Below are positions 34,763 to 42,701 of a stretch of 64,000 bases of DNA, piece after piece. Position 1 is the first letter of the stretch; every line of letters begins with the position of its first letter. The notes under the pieces were generated by a model. That model had not been told where the DNA came from and made no database searches. It worked only from the letters and a program-made list of their open reading frames with translations. A program made the translations under genes and the position numbers. Source of the DNA: Treponema sp. (GTDB lineage: Bacteria > Spirochaetota > Spirochaetia > Treponematales > Treponemataceae); NCBI GenBank assembly GCA_016293915.1, contig JAEDCY010000006.1:1-64000 (forward strand), given 5' to 3'.

Positions 34763-36869
34763 CAATGAAATCTTAAAATGGCAGGAAGCAATATCTTCTC
34801 TTCCTGATAAACAGTTTTTCAATACAATGCGTCTCTATCTTGGTGAGATAAAAACTCCATACAATAAACAGCGGCTCACACAACAACTTGCCGCCTTTAT
34901 AAAACGAGAAGAAAATCTTTCCAGCCTTCTGACTCTTATAGACAGTTTTGATGTTACAATCCTTACGGCAATCTCTCTGATTCCAAATCCAACACAACAG
35001 ACCCTTATAGAATTTTTCCGAACAGAATATTCCGTCACAGATTTATACGCAGAAATCATAAACCTTACCGAACGCCTTTTGATTTTTACTGAAAAATCAG
35101 CAGACTCAGGCAAAGATTATATAAGAATAAATCCTCTGATTCGGGAAAATCTTTTGCCTTACCTGGATTCACAATTAATTTTCCCTGAATATACTGTAGC
35201 TCATTTTTCAAATGAAGATATTTTTAGAATCTCTCCTAACCTTCTTGCAGCATTTATTACATATATTCGTATCCGGGGAATTTCCTGTAAGGCCGATGGA
35301 ACAATTAAAAAAAATGACAAGACTCGGCTCTCAGAAATTTTTCCTGGTAAAGAAAGATTCATACAGCTTTTAATGACAGCCTTTATAAATCTTTCTCTTG
35401 TTTATGAGAGTGAAGATGGCAAAGGTTTTAAACTTGATTATAACAGAACAAAAAAATTTGCTGAACTTTCTGAAATCCAGCAATATGCTCTTTTATGTGC
35501 TGCAGCAATTTCTCGCTTCAGTAAGGATGGATTGAAAAAAGAGGCTCAGCTTCTTATAGACTGTCTAACTTCAATTCCAGAAAACGGATTTTCCCGAGAC
35601 AGTATTCTGCGGCTTGCATTTTTGGTTGGAACTTATACAGAAGATGGTAGTGCTATTGCACATAAAAGCCGTTTTAGTCTTATATTGGAAGCAGCAAGAC
35701 AGGAAGCAGGTATTGAACCGGAACAAAATGCAGAACTCTTAGATCGTATGATTGATTGTGCTGTTATATTCGGCTTACTTAGGAAAACCGGAACTTCTAA
35801 AGAAGGAGTCGTACTCTTTAATACAACAGAGGAACTTACTTCGTACAACACATCACTAACTAACGATAGTTTGTTAAATGGAGAATCTTCTCAAACACCA
35901 AAAGTTCTGAATATTGATTCTACTTACACCGTAACACTGATGCCTGGATTACAACTCAAAGAACTCCTTCCTCTTACAGATTTTATGCTTGTAAAAAAAT
36001 TTGAAGTTGTTACTGAATTTGAAATTACACGTTTATCTGCTTCAGAAGCCTTTGATAATGATCTTACGCCAGAAATCATTTTTAACCGTATTGAAAAATA
36101 CAGTTACTACCAGATTCCTCAAAATCTTAAAATCAACATAACTGAATGGTATAATTCATATTCTTCTGCACAGCTTTATTATGGATATGTTCTCAAAGTC
36201 AGAGACAACAATATCTCTTTTGTAGAAAACAACCCTAATATAAAAAAATTCATTAAGGAAAAACTGGCTGAAGGTATTTATCTTTTAAATCTTCCTGCCG
36301 GTTCTGACATCAATGATTTTATAAATGAAAGCTCTCTTGACTTTATGGGAAATGTAAAAACTTCCCTCACAAAATCTGAATTCCAAACCTTCCCTCTTTT
36401 ACGAAGTGGTCACAAACCTGCAGTTCTTGAAAGAAAAAAAACAGCCTGTAAAAAAACTTCTATTTCAGAAGCAGATAAAATTTTAAAAATGCTTAAAACA
36501 AGTTTGGAAAAGCTTGATATGGAAAAGCATGCAAAAGAAAGTCTTGAACACAGAATTTCAAATCGTCTGATTCTTTCAGAAAATCAATTAAAAACGGCTG
36601 CTGTTCGTACGGAAATTCTTGAGGCAGACGGTACGGATTTTGCAGGAAAAGTTCATCTGATTGAAGCAGCTGTAAAAGACGAAGATCTGATGGAACTTCA
36701 GATGCCGGATGCAAACGGAAAGGGGGAATTCTTTACTCTGGTAGGCCTTCCTCTTGGAATTTCAAAACAGCCCGGCGAAGCTGTAATGCGCTTTCAGATT
36801 GAACCAACAAAAGATATTGAAAACTTTCTTGTGAGCCGGATTACTCATCTTCGCCGACTTCGTTATTAA
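34755..36869 (+). CDS. XPB-associated helicase C-terminal-like protein
   Basis: A 704-residue protein lacking Walker motifs. It is mostly helical with repeated winged-helix-like units in the first 430 residues. A central region (about 385-520; DSTYTVTLMPGLQLKELLPLTDFM then YYGYVLKVRD) resembles the XPB/Ssl2 N-terminal or Helicase_C_3-type domain that accompanies bacterial XPB. Actinobacteria also place such a protein next to XPB. The overlap with the helicase gene and a GGGGAG site at the junction point to a stoichiometric partner, perhaps a damage-recognition or clamp subunit; this is inferred. Confidence 0.65.
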   Translation: MNDNEILKWQEAISSLPDKQFFNTMRLYLGEIKTPYNKQRLTQQLAAFIKREENLSSLLTLIDSFDVTILTAISLIPNPTQQTLIEFFRTEYSVTDLYAEIINLTERLLIFTEKSADSGKDYIRINPLIRENLLPYLDSQLIFPEYTVAHFSNEDIFRISPNLLAAFITYIRIRGISCKADGTIKKNDKTRLSEIFPGKERFIQLLMTAFINLSLVYESEDGKGFKLDYNRTKKFAELSEIQQYALLCAAAISRFSKDGLKKEAQLLIDCLTSIPENGFSRDSILRLAFLVGTYTEDGSAIAHKSRFSLILEAARQEAGIEPEQNAELLDRMIDCAVIFGLLRKTGTSKEGVVLFNTTEELTSYNTSLTNDSLLNGESSQTPKVLNIDSTYTVTLMPGLQLKELLPLTDFMLVKKFEVVTEFEITRLSASEAFDNDLTPEIIFNRIEKYSYYQIPQNLKINITEWYNSYSSAQLYYGYVLKVRDNNISFVENNPNIKKFIKEKLAEGIYLLNLPAGSDINDFINESSLDFMGNVKTSLTKSEFQTFPLLRSGHKPAVLERKKTACKKTSISEADKILKMLKTSLEKLDMEKHAKESLEHRISNRLILSENQLKTAAVRTEILEADGTDFAGKVHLIEAAVKDEDLMELQMPDANGKGEFFTLVGLPLGISKQPGEAVMRFQIEPTKDIENFLVSRITHLRRLRY

Positions 36870-36879
36870 GGATAATCAA

Positions 36880-37530
36880 ATGGAACTTTATATTGTAAGA
36901 CACGGAACTACAGACTGGAATGCAGAAAAGAAATTTCAGGGTGCGCAGGATATTGAATTAAATGAAAACGGCAGAAAACTGGCCGCAGAACTTGGAAAAA
37001 GACTGGATGCAGAAAAGATTGATTTTGACTGCATATATTCTTCTCCACTTATACGGGCATATGAAACTGCCTGCCTTATTCGTGGACACAAAACTTATCC
37101 CATTATACGAGATTCACTTTTAACAGAAATAAGTTTTGGCAAACTCGAAGGCCTTCCTTATGACGAATGGATTGATACAAATCATCCCAGAAAATTTTTC
37201 TTCACTGAACCAGGTCGTTACATTCCACCTGAAGGAGGAGAAACTTTTAAATCTGTTTGTGAACGTACAAAAAAATTTGTTCAGACAGTAATTGAACCGA
37301 TTCAAACAAGCCATCCTGATGCACGAATTATGATTGTTGCACACGGCGCCCTTCTTGCCGGTATGATGTGCTACCTCGACAATCATGATGTTGATAATTT
37401 CTGGGGCAGCGGTCTCAAAGGAAACTGCGAAGAGGCTGTTTATCAGTACGATGGAAGCAAATGGAAAAAGACTTCTGAAGATGAAGTTCACGACAATCCA
37501 TATACAAAGACTGATTCGTCTAGGGAATAA
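36880..37530 (+). CDS. Histidine phosphatase (phosphoglycerate mutase-like)
   Basis: A 216-residue enzyme of the histidine phosphatase superfamily. RHGTTDWN (about 7-14) carries the phosphorylated histidine, and VAHGALL (about 153-159) the second catalytic histidine; the SSPLIRAYETA segment is conserved. Such cobC/gpmB-like proteins are phosphatases of varied substrates rather than glycolytic mutases. AAGGA precedes the ATG. It is the third gene of the XPB operon, 10 nt after the partner gene. Confidence 0.85.
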   Translation: MELYIVRHGTTDWNAEKKFQGAQDIELNENGRKLAAELGKRLDAEKIDFDCIYSSPLIRAYETACLIRGHKTYPIIRDSLLTEISFGKLEGLPYDEWIDTNHPRKFFFTEPGRYIPPEGGETFKSVCERTKKFVQTVIEPIQTSHPDARIMIVAHGALLAGMMCYLDNHDVDNFWGSGLKGNCEEAVYQYDGSKWKKTSEDEVHDNPYTKTDSSRE

Positions 37531-37532
37531 TT

Positions 37533-38141
37533 ATGATAATAAAAAAATCAGATACATCATCTATAGAACAAACTACCACAGCAATAAAAAGTGGTGGTAT
37601 AGTTATAATTCCAACAGATACAGTTTATGGCTTCAGCGGAATTGTTGACCTTAAAAACTCAGGCTCTCATTTTGAAACAGATGCTAAAATCCGCTCAATA
37701 AAAGGCCGTGCAGAAACAAAGCCCCTTATTCAGCTTATAGCAAAACCAGAAGATATCAGACTTTTTACCGACGATATTATTCCAGAATCTCTTCTTTCAA
37801 AATGGCCGGGCGCCCTCACAATCATAGTTCATATAAAAGATGACTCACCTCTTGCAGCCACTTCAATACCAGAAAGCCGCACTGTGGCCTTCCGCTGTCC
37901 GGGAGATGAATGGCTTCGTAAAATAATAGAACAATGTGAAGCTCCTGTTTTCAGCACCAGTGTTAATCGCAGCGGTCAGCCGGTTCTTGATACAATTAAT
38001 GCAATCAATGAAGAATTCTCCAGCGAAGCCAGCCTCATCGTAGATGACGGAGATAAAAAAGGAGCCCTGCCTTCGACTCTGGTTTCAATTGAAAATGGAA
38101 ATGTTCGAGTTCTTCGCCAGGGCAGTGTTAAGGTTTCCTGA
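37533..38141 (+). CDS. tsaC: Threonylcarbamoyl-AMP synthase (Sua5/YrdC/YwlC family)
   Basis: A 202-residue protein that makes threonylcarbamoyl-AMP from threonine, bicarbonate and ATP for the tRNA t6A37 modification. The YrdC-fold features are GGIVIIPTDTVYGFSG, IRSIKGRAETKPLIQLIA, WPGALTIIV and STSVNRSGQPVL. Its length fits the YrdC/TsaC form without the Sua5 C-terminal domain. AGGGA lies 6-7 nt upstream of the ATG, two bases after the previous stop. Confidence 0.85.
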   Translation: MIIKKSDTSSIEQTTTAIKSGGIVIIPTDTVYGFSGIVDLKNSGSHFETDAKIRSIKGRAETKPLIQLIAKPEDIRLFTDDIIPESLLSKWPGALTIIVHIKDDSPLAATSIPESRTVAFRCPGDEWLRKIIEQCEAPVFSTSVNRSGQPVLDTINAINEEFSSEASLIVDDGDKKGALPSTLVSIENGNVRVLRQGSVKVS

Positions 38142-38144
38142 TAT

Positions 38145-39491
38145 TTATACTGTCTTTCCATCCCAGTCTTTGGAATGTTCACGTTCGTAACGAATGGCCT
38201 CATCAAAATCAACTTCAGGTGCACAATTTCGCTCTACGTTTAAGGCTGCTGTATGAAGTCTTCGAATACAGTCTGATTTGTCTTTATATCCAAGCTTTGA
38301 TTTTTCTATACTGTCACGCAAAATACGTATTGATTCATCATAAATTTTCAGAGGAACTGGGAAAGGGTGTCCGTCCTTTCCACCATGTGCAAAACTGAAA
38401 CGTGCCGGGTCTGTAAAGCGACTTGGAGTTCCGTATATAACTTCGCTTACAAGAGCGAGAGACTGCAGTGTACGTGGACCAAGACCAGGAGTGAGTAAAA
38501 GACTTTCAAAATCCTGAGGTTGATTATTGTAAGCTGTTGCTAACACCCCTCCAAGACGCTTAAGATCTACATCCTGATCACATACTTCGTGGTGCGATGG
38601 AAGAACTATTGATCGGCCTTTTTCTTCCGTTTGTATTGAGAGCTCTGGAAACAATTCCTGCTGCTGTGGAAGCTCGGGGGCGTTGCGGGGGTGTCCCCCG
38701 CTGGAAGGGGTAGCGACCGACGAAGTGGGCGCGAGGGGAAGACTTTCCCCTCCCTGCATAAGAATAATCTGACTGGCCGGCTTCCCAATTTGTGAAATTT
38801 CATTAAGCATACGTTCGGGTTCTTCTCGACTCATTTCAAGAATTGAAGAGCGGGCCTTATCGGCTTTGGAATCTGTAAGATTCAGAATCTTTCCGCGATT
38901 ATCTCCGACAACTCCGGTATGAGGTTCTTCAACAAACGAACGTAAGTTAGTTGAACACCAGTGATAACGCCGAGCCTTTTTCTCAGCCCCATTCATTCCC
39001 TGCTGAACGACTGCCCAGCTTCCGTTCCGTGTCAAAATGAAATTATGCTGATACAGCTGGAATCCATCCTGAACGGCATTGTTATCTACTTTTGCGACCA
39101 GTTTACTGTTACGAACAAGTTCATCACCGTTCAAGCCTTCTCTGCCTGCAATTTCCAGAAGTTCATCCGGGGTCATCCTTGAATATTTTCCGCGACCACC
39201 ACAAACATAAATTCCTAGCTCTTTAGCTCTTGGATTAAGTCCTCTCTTTAATGCATACATAACGCTCGTCGTAATTCCAGAACTGTGCCAGTCCATTCCC
39301 ATAACTGCACCAAAGGATTGAAACCAGAGCGGATCACTTAAACGAACAAGCACTTCTTCCGGACCAAAATTTTCAACAAGAGATTCTGTTATCAGTGTTC
39401 CCAGAACCATCATGCGATCCGCAAGCCAGCGGGGAACTGTTCCAGGATGAAGAGGTAAATCGGCATGTCCACTATTACGAAATTGAGGCAT
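38145..39491 (-). CDS. DUF763 family protein with repeat-derived linker
   Basis: A 448-residue protein of the DUF763 family. It begins with the conserved MPQFRNSGHADLPLHPGTVPRWLADRM and continues with GMDWHSSGITTSVMYALKRG, a GGRGKYSR stretch and an HhH-like segment (TPGLGPRTLQSLALVSE, about 333-349). The helix-hairpin-helix suggests nucleic acid binding; the activity is not known to me. Residues about 247-273 (LPLAPTSSVATPSSGGHPRN) are encoded by a palindromic repeat inserted in frame between the two conserved halves. It is convergent with tsaC, four bases apart. Confidence 0.8.
   Translation of the reverse strand: MPQFRNSGHADLPLHPGTVPRWLADRMMVLGTLITESLVENFGPEEVLVRLSDPLWFQSFGAVMGMDWHSSGITTSVMYALKRGLNPRAKELGIYVCGGRGKYSRMTPDELLEIAGREGLNGDELVRNSKLVAKVDNNAVQDGFQLYQHNFILTRNGSWAVVQQGMNGAEKKARRYHWCSTNLRSFVEEPHTGVVGDNRGKILNLTDSKADKARSSILEMSREEPERMLNEISQIGKPASQIILMQGGESLPLAPTSSVATPSSGGHPRNAPELPQQQELFPELSIQTEEKGRSIVLPSHHEVCDQDVDLKRLGGVLATAYNNQPQDFESLLLTPGLGPRTLQSLALVSEVIYGTPSRFTDPARFSFAHGGKDGHPFPVPLKIYDESIRILRDSIEKSKLGYKDKSDCIRRLHTAALNVERNCAPEVDFDEAIRYEREHSKDWDGKTV
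38675..38753. repeat. GC-rich palindromic repeat inside the DUF763 gene
   Basis: A 79-bp segment much richer in G+C than its surroundings, with two perfect hairpins: GCGGGGG-TGT-CCCCCGC (38685-38701) and GGGGAA-GACT-TTCCCC (38735-38750). It shares CGCTGGAAGGGG with the intergenic repeat at 46574. It keeps the reading frame open. Confidence 0.75.
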
Positions 39492-39546
39492 AGATTTATT
39501 TATATAATTATTATGAACTTTTGCTCGACAATTGTAAACCTCTGAA

Positions 39547-39582
39547 TTGTCCCGTCATTGTTTTTGTGTTATAGTCTCCTCT
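39547..39582 (+). promoter_or_regulatory. Promoter of the EamA gene, leaderless type
   Basis: TTGTCC (39547-39552), 17-bp spacer, TATAGT (39570-39575, with an upstream TG forming TGTTATAGT), then seven bases to the ATG at 39583. No ribosome binding site is present. Confidence 0.55.
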
Positions 39583-40473
39583 ATGAGTTTTCGCGATAAA
39601 AAAGTTTTTGGTTATTTGCTGGCAGCATCCTGTGTTTTTTTCTGGGGAATTACCTTTGTATGCACAAAATATCTGCTCAAAGATTTTTCACCGCTTGAAA
39701 TTCTTTTTTACAGATTTATTGCTGCCTATATCGGGCTCTGGATTCTTCGTCCGCGCTTTGAAAAAATAGCAGTCCGCGATAATGTTCTTTTTGCGCTTGC
39801 AGGTTTTTCTGGAGTTATACTTTACCAGCTTTTTGAAAACATAGCGATTAATTACACAAACGCATCGAACGTAAGTGTTATCGTTAGTATCTGTCCTCTT
39901 TTCACCGCAATTTTCAGCCAGATTTTTTTGAAGGAAAAGCATCTTTCTTTGTGGTTCGTTGTCGGCTTTGTAATTTCAATTACTGGAGTTACACTTGTCT
40001 GCCTCAATGGAAGTAAAACACTGGAGTTTAATCCTAGGGGTGATTTTCTTGCACTTTTTTCGGCAGGCTGCTGGGGAATTTATTCTGTTGTAATTTCAAT
40101 CATTAACAGAAAAAACTATGATCAAATTTGTGCAACCAGACGTATTTTCTTTTTTGCAGTTTTAATGATGATTCCTCTCATGTTTTTTACAAAACAGAAT
40201 AACATCCTTGAAAATACAACAAGATTTACAAATCCTTTAAATGTACTCTATATGCTTTTCCTTGGATTTGTTGCAAGTGGTTTTTGTTTTGCAGCCTGGA
40301 ATAAAGCCTGCAAGATTGCGGGAACTGTAAAAGTAAGCTGCGGACTATATCTGATTCCTGTTGTTACAATTATCTTTGCATTTTTTGTACTCGGAGAAAA
40401 AATTACCTTGCTTGGTGCACTTGGTACCGCAATCACAATAGCCGGTCTGTTTGTGAGTGAAAAAAATGACTAG
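39583..40473 (+). CDS. EamA/DMT-family transporter
   Basis: A 296-residue inner-membrane protein with ten hydrophobic segments forming two EamA repeats (first about 8-140, second about 150-292). The first begins VFGYLLAASCVFFWGITFVC and the repeat junction has the typical GDFLALFSAGCWGIYSVV. Substrates of this drug/metabolite superfamily cannot be predicted. TTG 36 nt upstream is rejected since it lies in the -35 box. The next gene's ATG overlaps its stop (ATGACTAG). Confidence 0.85.
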   Translation: MSFRDKKVFGYLLAASCVFFWGITFVCTKYLLKDFSPLEILFYRFIAAYIGLWILRPRFEKIAVRDNVLFALAGFSGVILYQLFENIAINYTNASNVSVIVSICPLFTAIFSQIFLKEKHLSLWFVVGFVISITGVTLVCLNGSKTLEFNPRGDFLALFSAGCWGIYSVVISIINRKNYDQICATRRIFFFAVLMMIPLMFFTKQNNILENTTRFTNPLNVLYMLFLGFVASGFCFAAWNKACKIAGTVKVSCGLYLIPVVTIIFAFFVLGEKITLLGALGTAITIAGLFVSEKND

Positions 40474-40891
40474 AGAAATTTCTATTATCAAAAAAGACGA
40501 AGCCTATACCTATGATGAAGTGAGGTTTCTTGAAGAAAAGCTTTTACCGTTTGTGGTAGATGAAAAACAAAAGAGTGCTGCAGGAAAAATGCTTCGAGCC
40601 CTTAAGCTAAGTCTTGAAAATCAGAAAAAATCCTCTGCTGTTTTTTTTATGCCACAGAATACTTTTAATATTTTTTCTTTGATTCAGGGAGATAATTCCA
40701 TCTGTAAAATCACTAAAGAAAATATTGAAGCTTTGTATAACACTTTTGATTTTATTGATGATTGTGATAACAAGCCGATTTACAAACATCTTTACAAGAA
40801 AGTTCAAACTCTAAATGAATATCTGCAACAGGGGAATGCCGTTACTCCGACTGTAATTGCCGCAGATAATTTTTCTGTGATGGAAATTTAG
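40466..40891 (+). CDS. Small protein of unknown function
   Basis: A 141-residue soluble protein, helical with charged residues, containing YTYDEVRFLEEKLLPFVVD, a central MPQNTFNIFSLIQGDNS stretch and a Lys-rich helix. I do not recognise it. It overlaps the EamA gene by 8 bp, so it is probably translated by coupling. A GTG 9 nt upstream is an alternative start. Confidence 0.6.
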   Translation: MTREISIIKKDEAYTYDEVRFLEEKLLPFVVDEKQKSAAGKMLRALKLSLENQKKSSAVFFMPQNTFNIFSLIQGDNSICKITKENIEALYNTFDFIDDCDNKPIYKHLYKKVQTLNEYLQQGNAVTPTVIAADNFSVMEI

Positions 40892-40898
40892 TAAAACT

Positions 40899-41013
40899 AA
40901 ATATGACATGTGTAAGGCCTCTGGAGGCCGGTGTTCTATAACAAAACGTTAAAAACAATGCGAAAGAATTTTTTAGCTTTACAACCAATAATGTCATATT
41001 TTCGTGCTATAAT
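40899..41013 (+). promoter_or_regulatory. WYL-gene promoter with half-sites of the TGTCATATTT operator
   Basis: Upstream of the WYL regulator, TGTCATATTT (40992-41001) is followed after three bases by the extended -10 box TGCTATAAT (41005-41013), and the ATG comes six bases later. An inverted half-site AAATATGACAT lies at 40899-40909. Between them is a hairpin-rich repeat (GGCCTCTGGAGGCC and an A/T-rich foldback) related to that at 46690-46757. The same half-site plus -10 module recurs at 41945, 45911 and 48674, which suggests autoregulation. Confidence 0.6.
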
Positions 41014-41019
41014 ATTTCT

Positions 41020-41946
41020 ATGCAGATTGATCAGCTGTTTGAGTTTGTATATATCCTCATTGATAAAAAGCAGGTAACGGCGAAAGAAATGTCGGAACAT
41101 TTTGGCGTTTCTACACGTACTGTTTATCGCTGGATAGAAGCTTTGTCTGTTTCCGGTATACCAGTTTATTCGCTTAAGGGACGTGGTGGCGGAATTGCGA
41201 TTTCTGATAATTATGCTCTTGATAAACGCATACTATCAGAGGAAGAACGGCTTGCTATCGTTTCAAGTGTAAAAGCCTTTAACAGTTTGTCCGGCAATCC
41301 TGCATCTGCAGTAAATGTTAATCTCAAAGCAGCCGAAAAAATCTCTGGTCTGGTAGCAAAAGATACCGACTGGCTTGAAGTTGATTTTGCTCCCTGGAGT
41401 CCTGAAGGTTCAGAAGTTCGTAATCTTTTTGAACTTTTGCGCGATTCAATTTTGAAAAAGCGCCAGATAAGTTTTGATTATTTTACAGGGGATGGCCGTA
41501 GTGAAAAACGGACTGTCCATCCCTGGAAGCTGATTTTCCGCGGCCAGTCCTGGTATCTTTATGGCTGGTGTACTTCTCGAAAAGCAGGGCGCTTCTTCAA
41601 ACTCACCAGGATGCGAAACCTAATGATGACTTCAAAAGAAGCAAACATCTCCATAAACATAGCTGATTCCAAGCCTGCTCAAACGCCTGAATATTCTGCT
41701 CCACTCATTCAGATTAAAGCAAAAATCACACAGGAAAAAGTTTCTTATCTTATGGATTCTTTCATTTGTTCTGAAATTAGAGCCCAGAAAAATGGATGGG
41801 TCAATGTCACCTTTACAGCGCCGGATACTCCCTGGCTTTGTGAAATACTTTTAAGTTTTGGCCCTCAGATAAAGATTCAAAGCCCTGCCCGCCTGAAAAA
41901 TAAAATATCAGAAATGGCAGAAAAGATTTCAGAATTATATAAATAA
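41020..41946 (+). CDS. YobV-type HTH/WYL-domain transcriptional regulator
   Basis: A 308-residue regulator. Residues 1-60 form an HTH_11/DeoR-type winged helix (AKEMSEHFGVSTRTVYRWIEALSVSG, then YSLKGRGGGIAI). Residues about 140-215 hold the WYL domain; the signature appears as SWYLYGWCTSR with downstream FKLTRMRNL. The C-terminal WCX extension (about 225-308) completes the architecture. WYL domains sense ligands, often nucleic acid-related. The transcript is predicted leaderless. Its stop codon overlaps the left arm of the next operator palindrome. It is the probable regulator of the 41-49 kb genes that share its promoter motif. Confidence 0.87.
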   Translation: MQIDQLFEFVYILIDKKQVTAKEMSEHFGVSTRTVYRWIEALSVSGIPVYSLKGRGGGIAISDNYALDKRILSEEERLAIVSSVKAFNSLSGNPASAVNVNLKAAEKISGLVAKDTDWLEVDFAPWSPEGSEVRNLFELLRDSILKKRQISFDYFTGDGRSEKRTVHPWKLIFRGQSWYLYGWCTSRKAGRFFKLTRMRNLMMTSKEANISINIADSKPAQTPEYSAPLIQIKAKITQEKVSYLMDSFICSEIRAQKNGWVNVTFTAPDTPWLCEILLSFGPQIKIQSPARLKNKISEMAEKISELYK

Positions 41947-41984
41947 AATATGACATTCTGCTGTCATATTTTGTGTGGTATTCT
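41945..41984 (+). promoter_or_regulatory. Operator palindrome and extended -10 upstream of the SAP/DUF6434 gene
   Basis: Perfect 11-bp arms AAAATATGACA (41945-41955) and TGTCATATTTT (41962-41972) with a 6-nt centre TTCTGC are followed by extended -10 TGGTATTCT (41976-41984). The geometry matches that at 45911-45949. Confidence 0.65.
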
Positions 41985-41998
41985 GTAGCTAATAAAGT

Positions 41999-42063
41999 TT
42001 GTCGGGTCAAGCCCGACAATGACACTCGACTACAAATGTCATGTTCGAGCTTGACCCGGACAT
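41999..42063. repeat. Foldback repeat in the leader of the SAP/DUF6434 gene
   Basis: TGTCGGGTCAAGCCCGACA with flanking ATGACA is opposed by TGTCATGTTCGAGCTTGACC ending in CGGACA. It lies between promoter and ribosome binding site, so it would be transcribed as a strong hairpin in the mRNA leader. Confidence 0.65.
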
Positions 42064-42080
42064 CTCAAAGGAAAGAACCA

Positions 42081-42701
42081 ATGCTACGTCCAGACTTTTC
42101 TGAAATAAAGACCTTCGAAGAATTCTCACAATACTACTGGTACCGCGAGGAACTGCAAAAAATCTGCCTCTCACTTGGTATAGACGCCAATGGCATGAAG
42201 GCAGAACTTAACCACAATATCAAAGAGTATTTCAAGGGAAATATTATCCATACAAAGGGGGCGAGCTGCCGCACTAGGGCCACAAAGAACTCCCCTAAAT
42301 CAACCTCTTCCGCTCCCCTCACCCTGCAAACAAGTCTTCTCGAATGTAACTTCTGCTTCAGCCAGCGCTTCCGCGATTTCTTTTCTAAAGAAACCGGAAT
42401 CAAAAACTTTAAGTTTAATGCAGACATGGTCGCCACAGCCCGGAAAGTAAAGGAAACAAAAGATGCTTCCTTTACCCTCGGCGACATGCTGGACATCTAC
42501 TACGGAAAAAAGACCTATGCAAAATACAACAAAGTGTCTTTGCAATGGAATAAGTTTGTTCAGGACTTTTGCGCAGACCCGGCAAATGCTAATATCCCGA
42601 ACAAACTCAAAGCCGTCGCAAAGCTTTGGAAAATAGTCCGTGAGTCAACCAGAGAAAAAGTCTATACTCACGACTTACTTAATGAACTGAATATTTTATA
42701 A
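42081..42701 (+). CDS. SAP-like/DUF6434 domain protein
   Basis: A 206-residue protein. The N-terminal segment (about 1-55, FEEFSQYYWYREELQKICLSLGIDANGMKAELNHNI) resembles a SAP-type nucleic acid-binding helix pair. A basic Ser/Pro linker leads to a DUF6434-like domain (about 75-170) beginning APLTLQT and containing FRDFFSKETGIKNFKFN. DNA binding is inferred. An AAAGGAAAG site precedes the ATG at 42081; upstream in-frame codons cross the foldback repeat and are rejected. It ends 6 bp inside the convergent ABC-F gene. Confidence 0.75.
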   Translation: MLRPDFSEIKTFEEFSQYYWYREELQKICLSLGIDANGMKAELNHNIKEYFKGNIIHTKGASCRTRATKNSPKSTSSAPLTLQTSLLECNFCFSQRFRDFFSKETGIKNFKFNADMVATARKVKETKDASFTLGDMLDIYYGKKTYAKYNKVSLQWNKFVQDFCADPANANIPNKLKAVAKLWKIVRESTREKVYTHDLLNELNIL

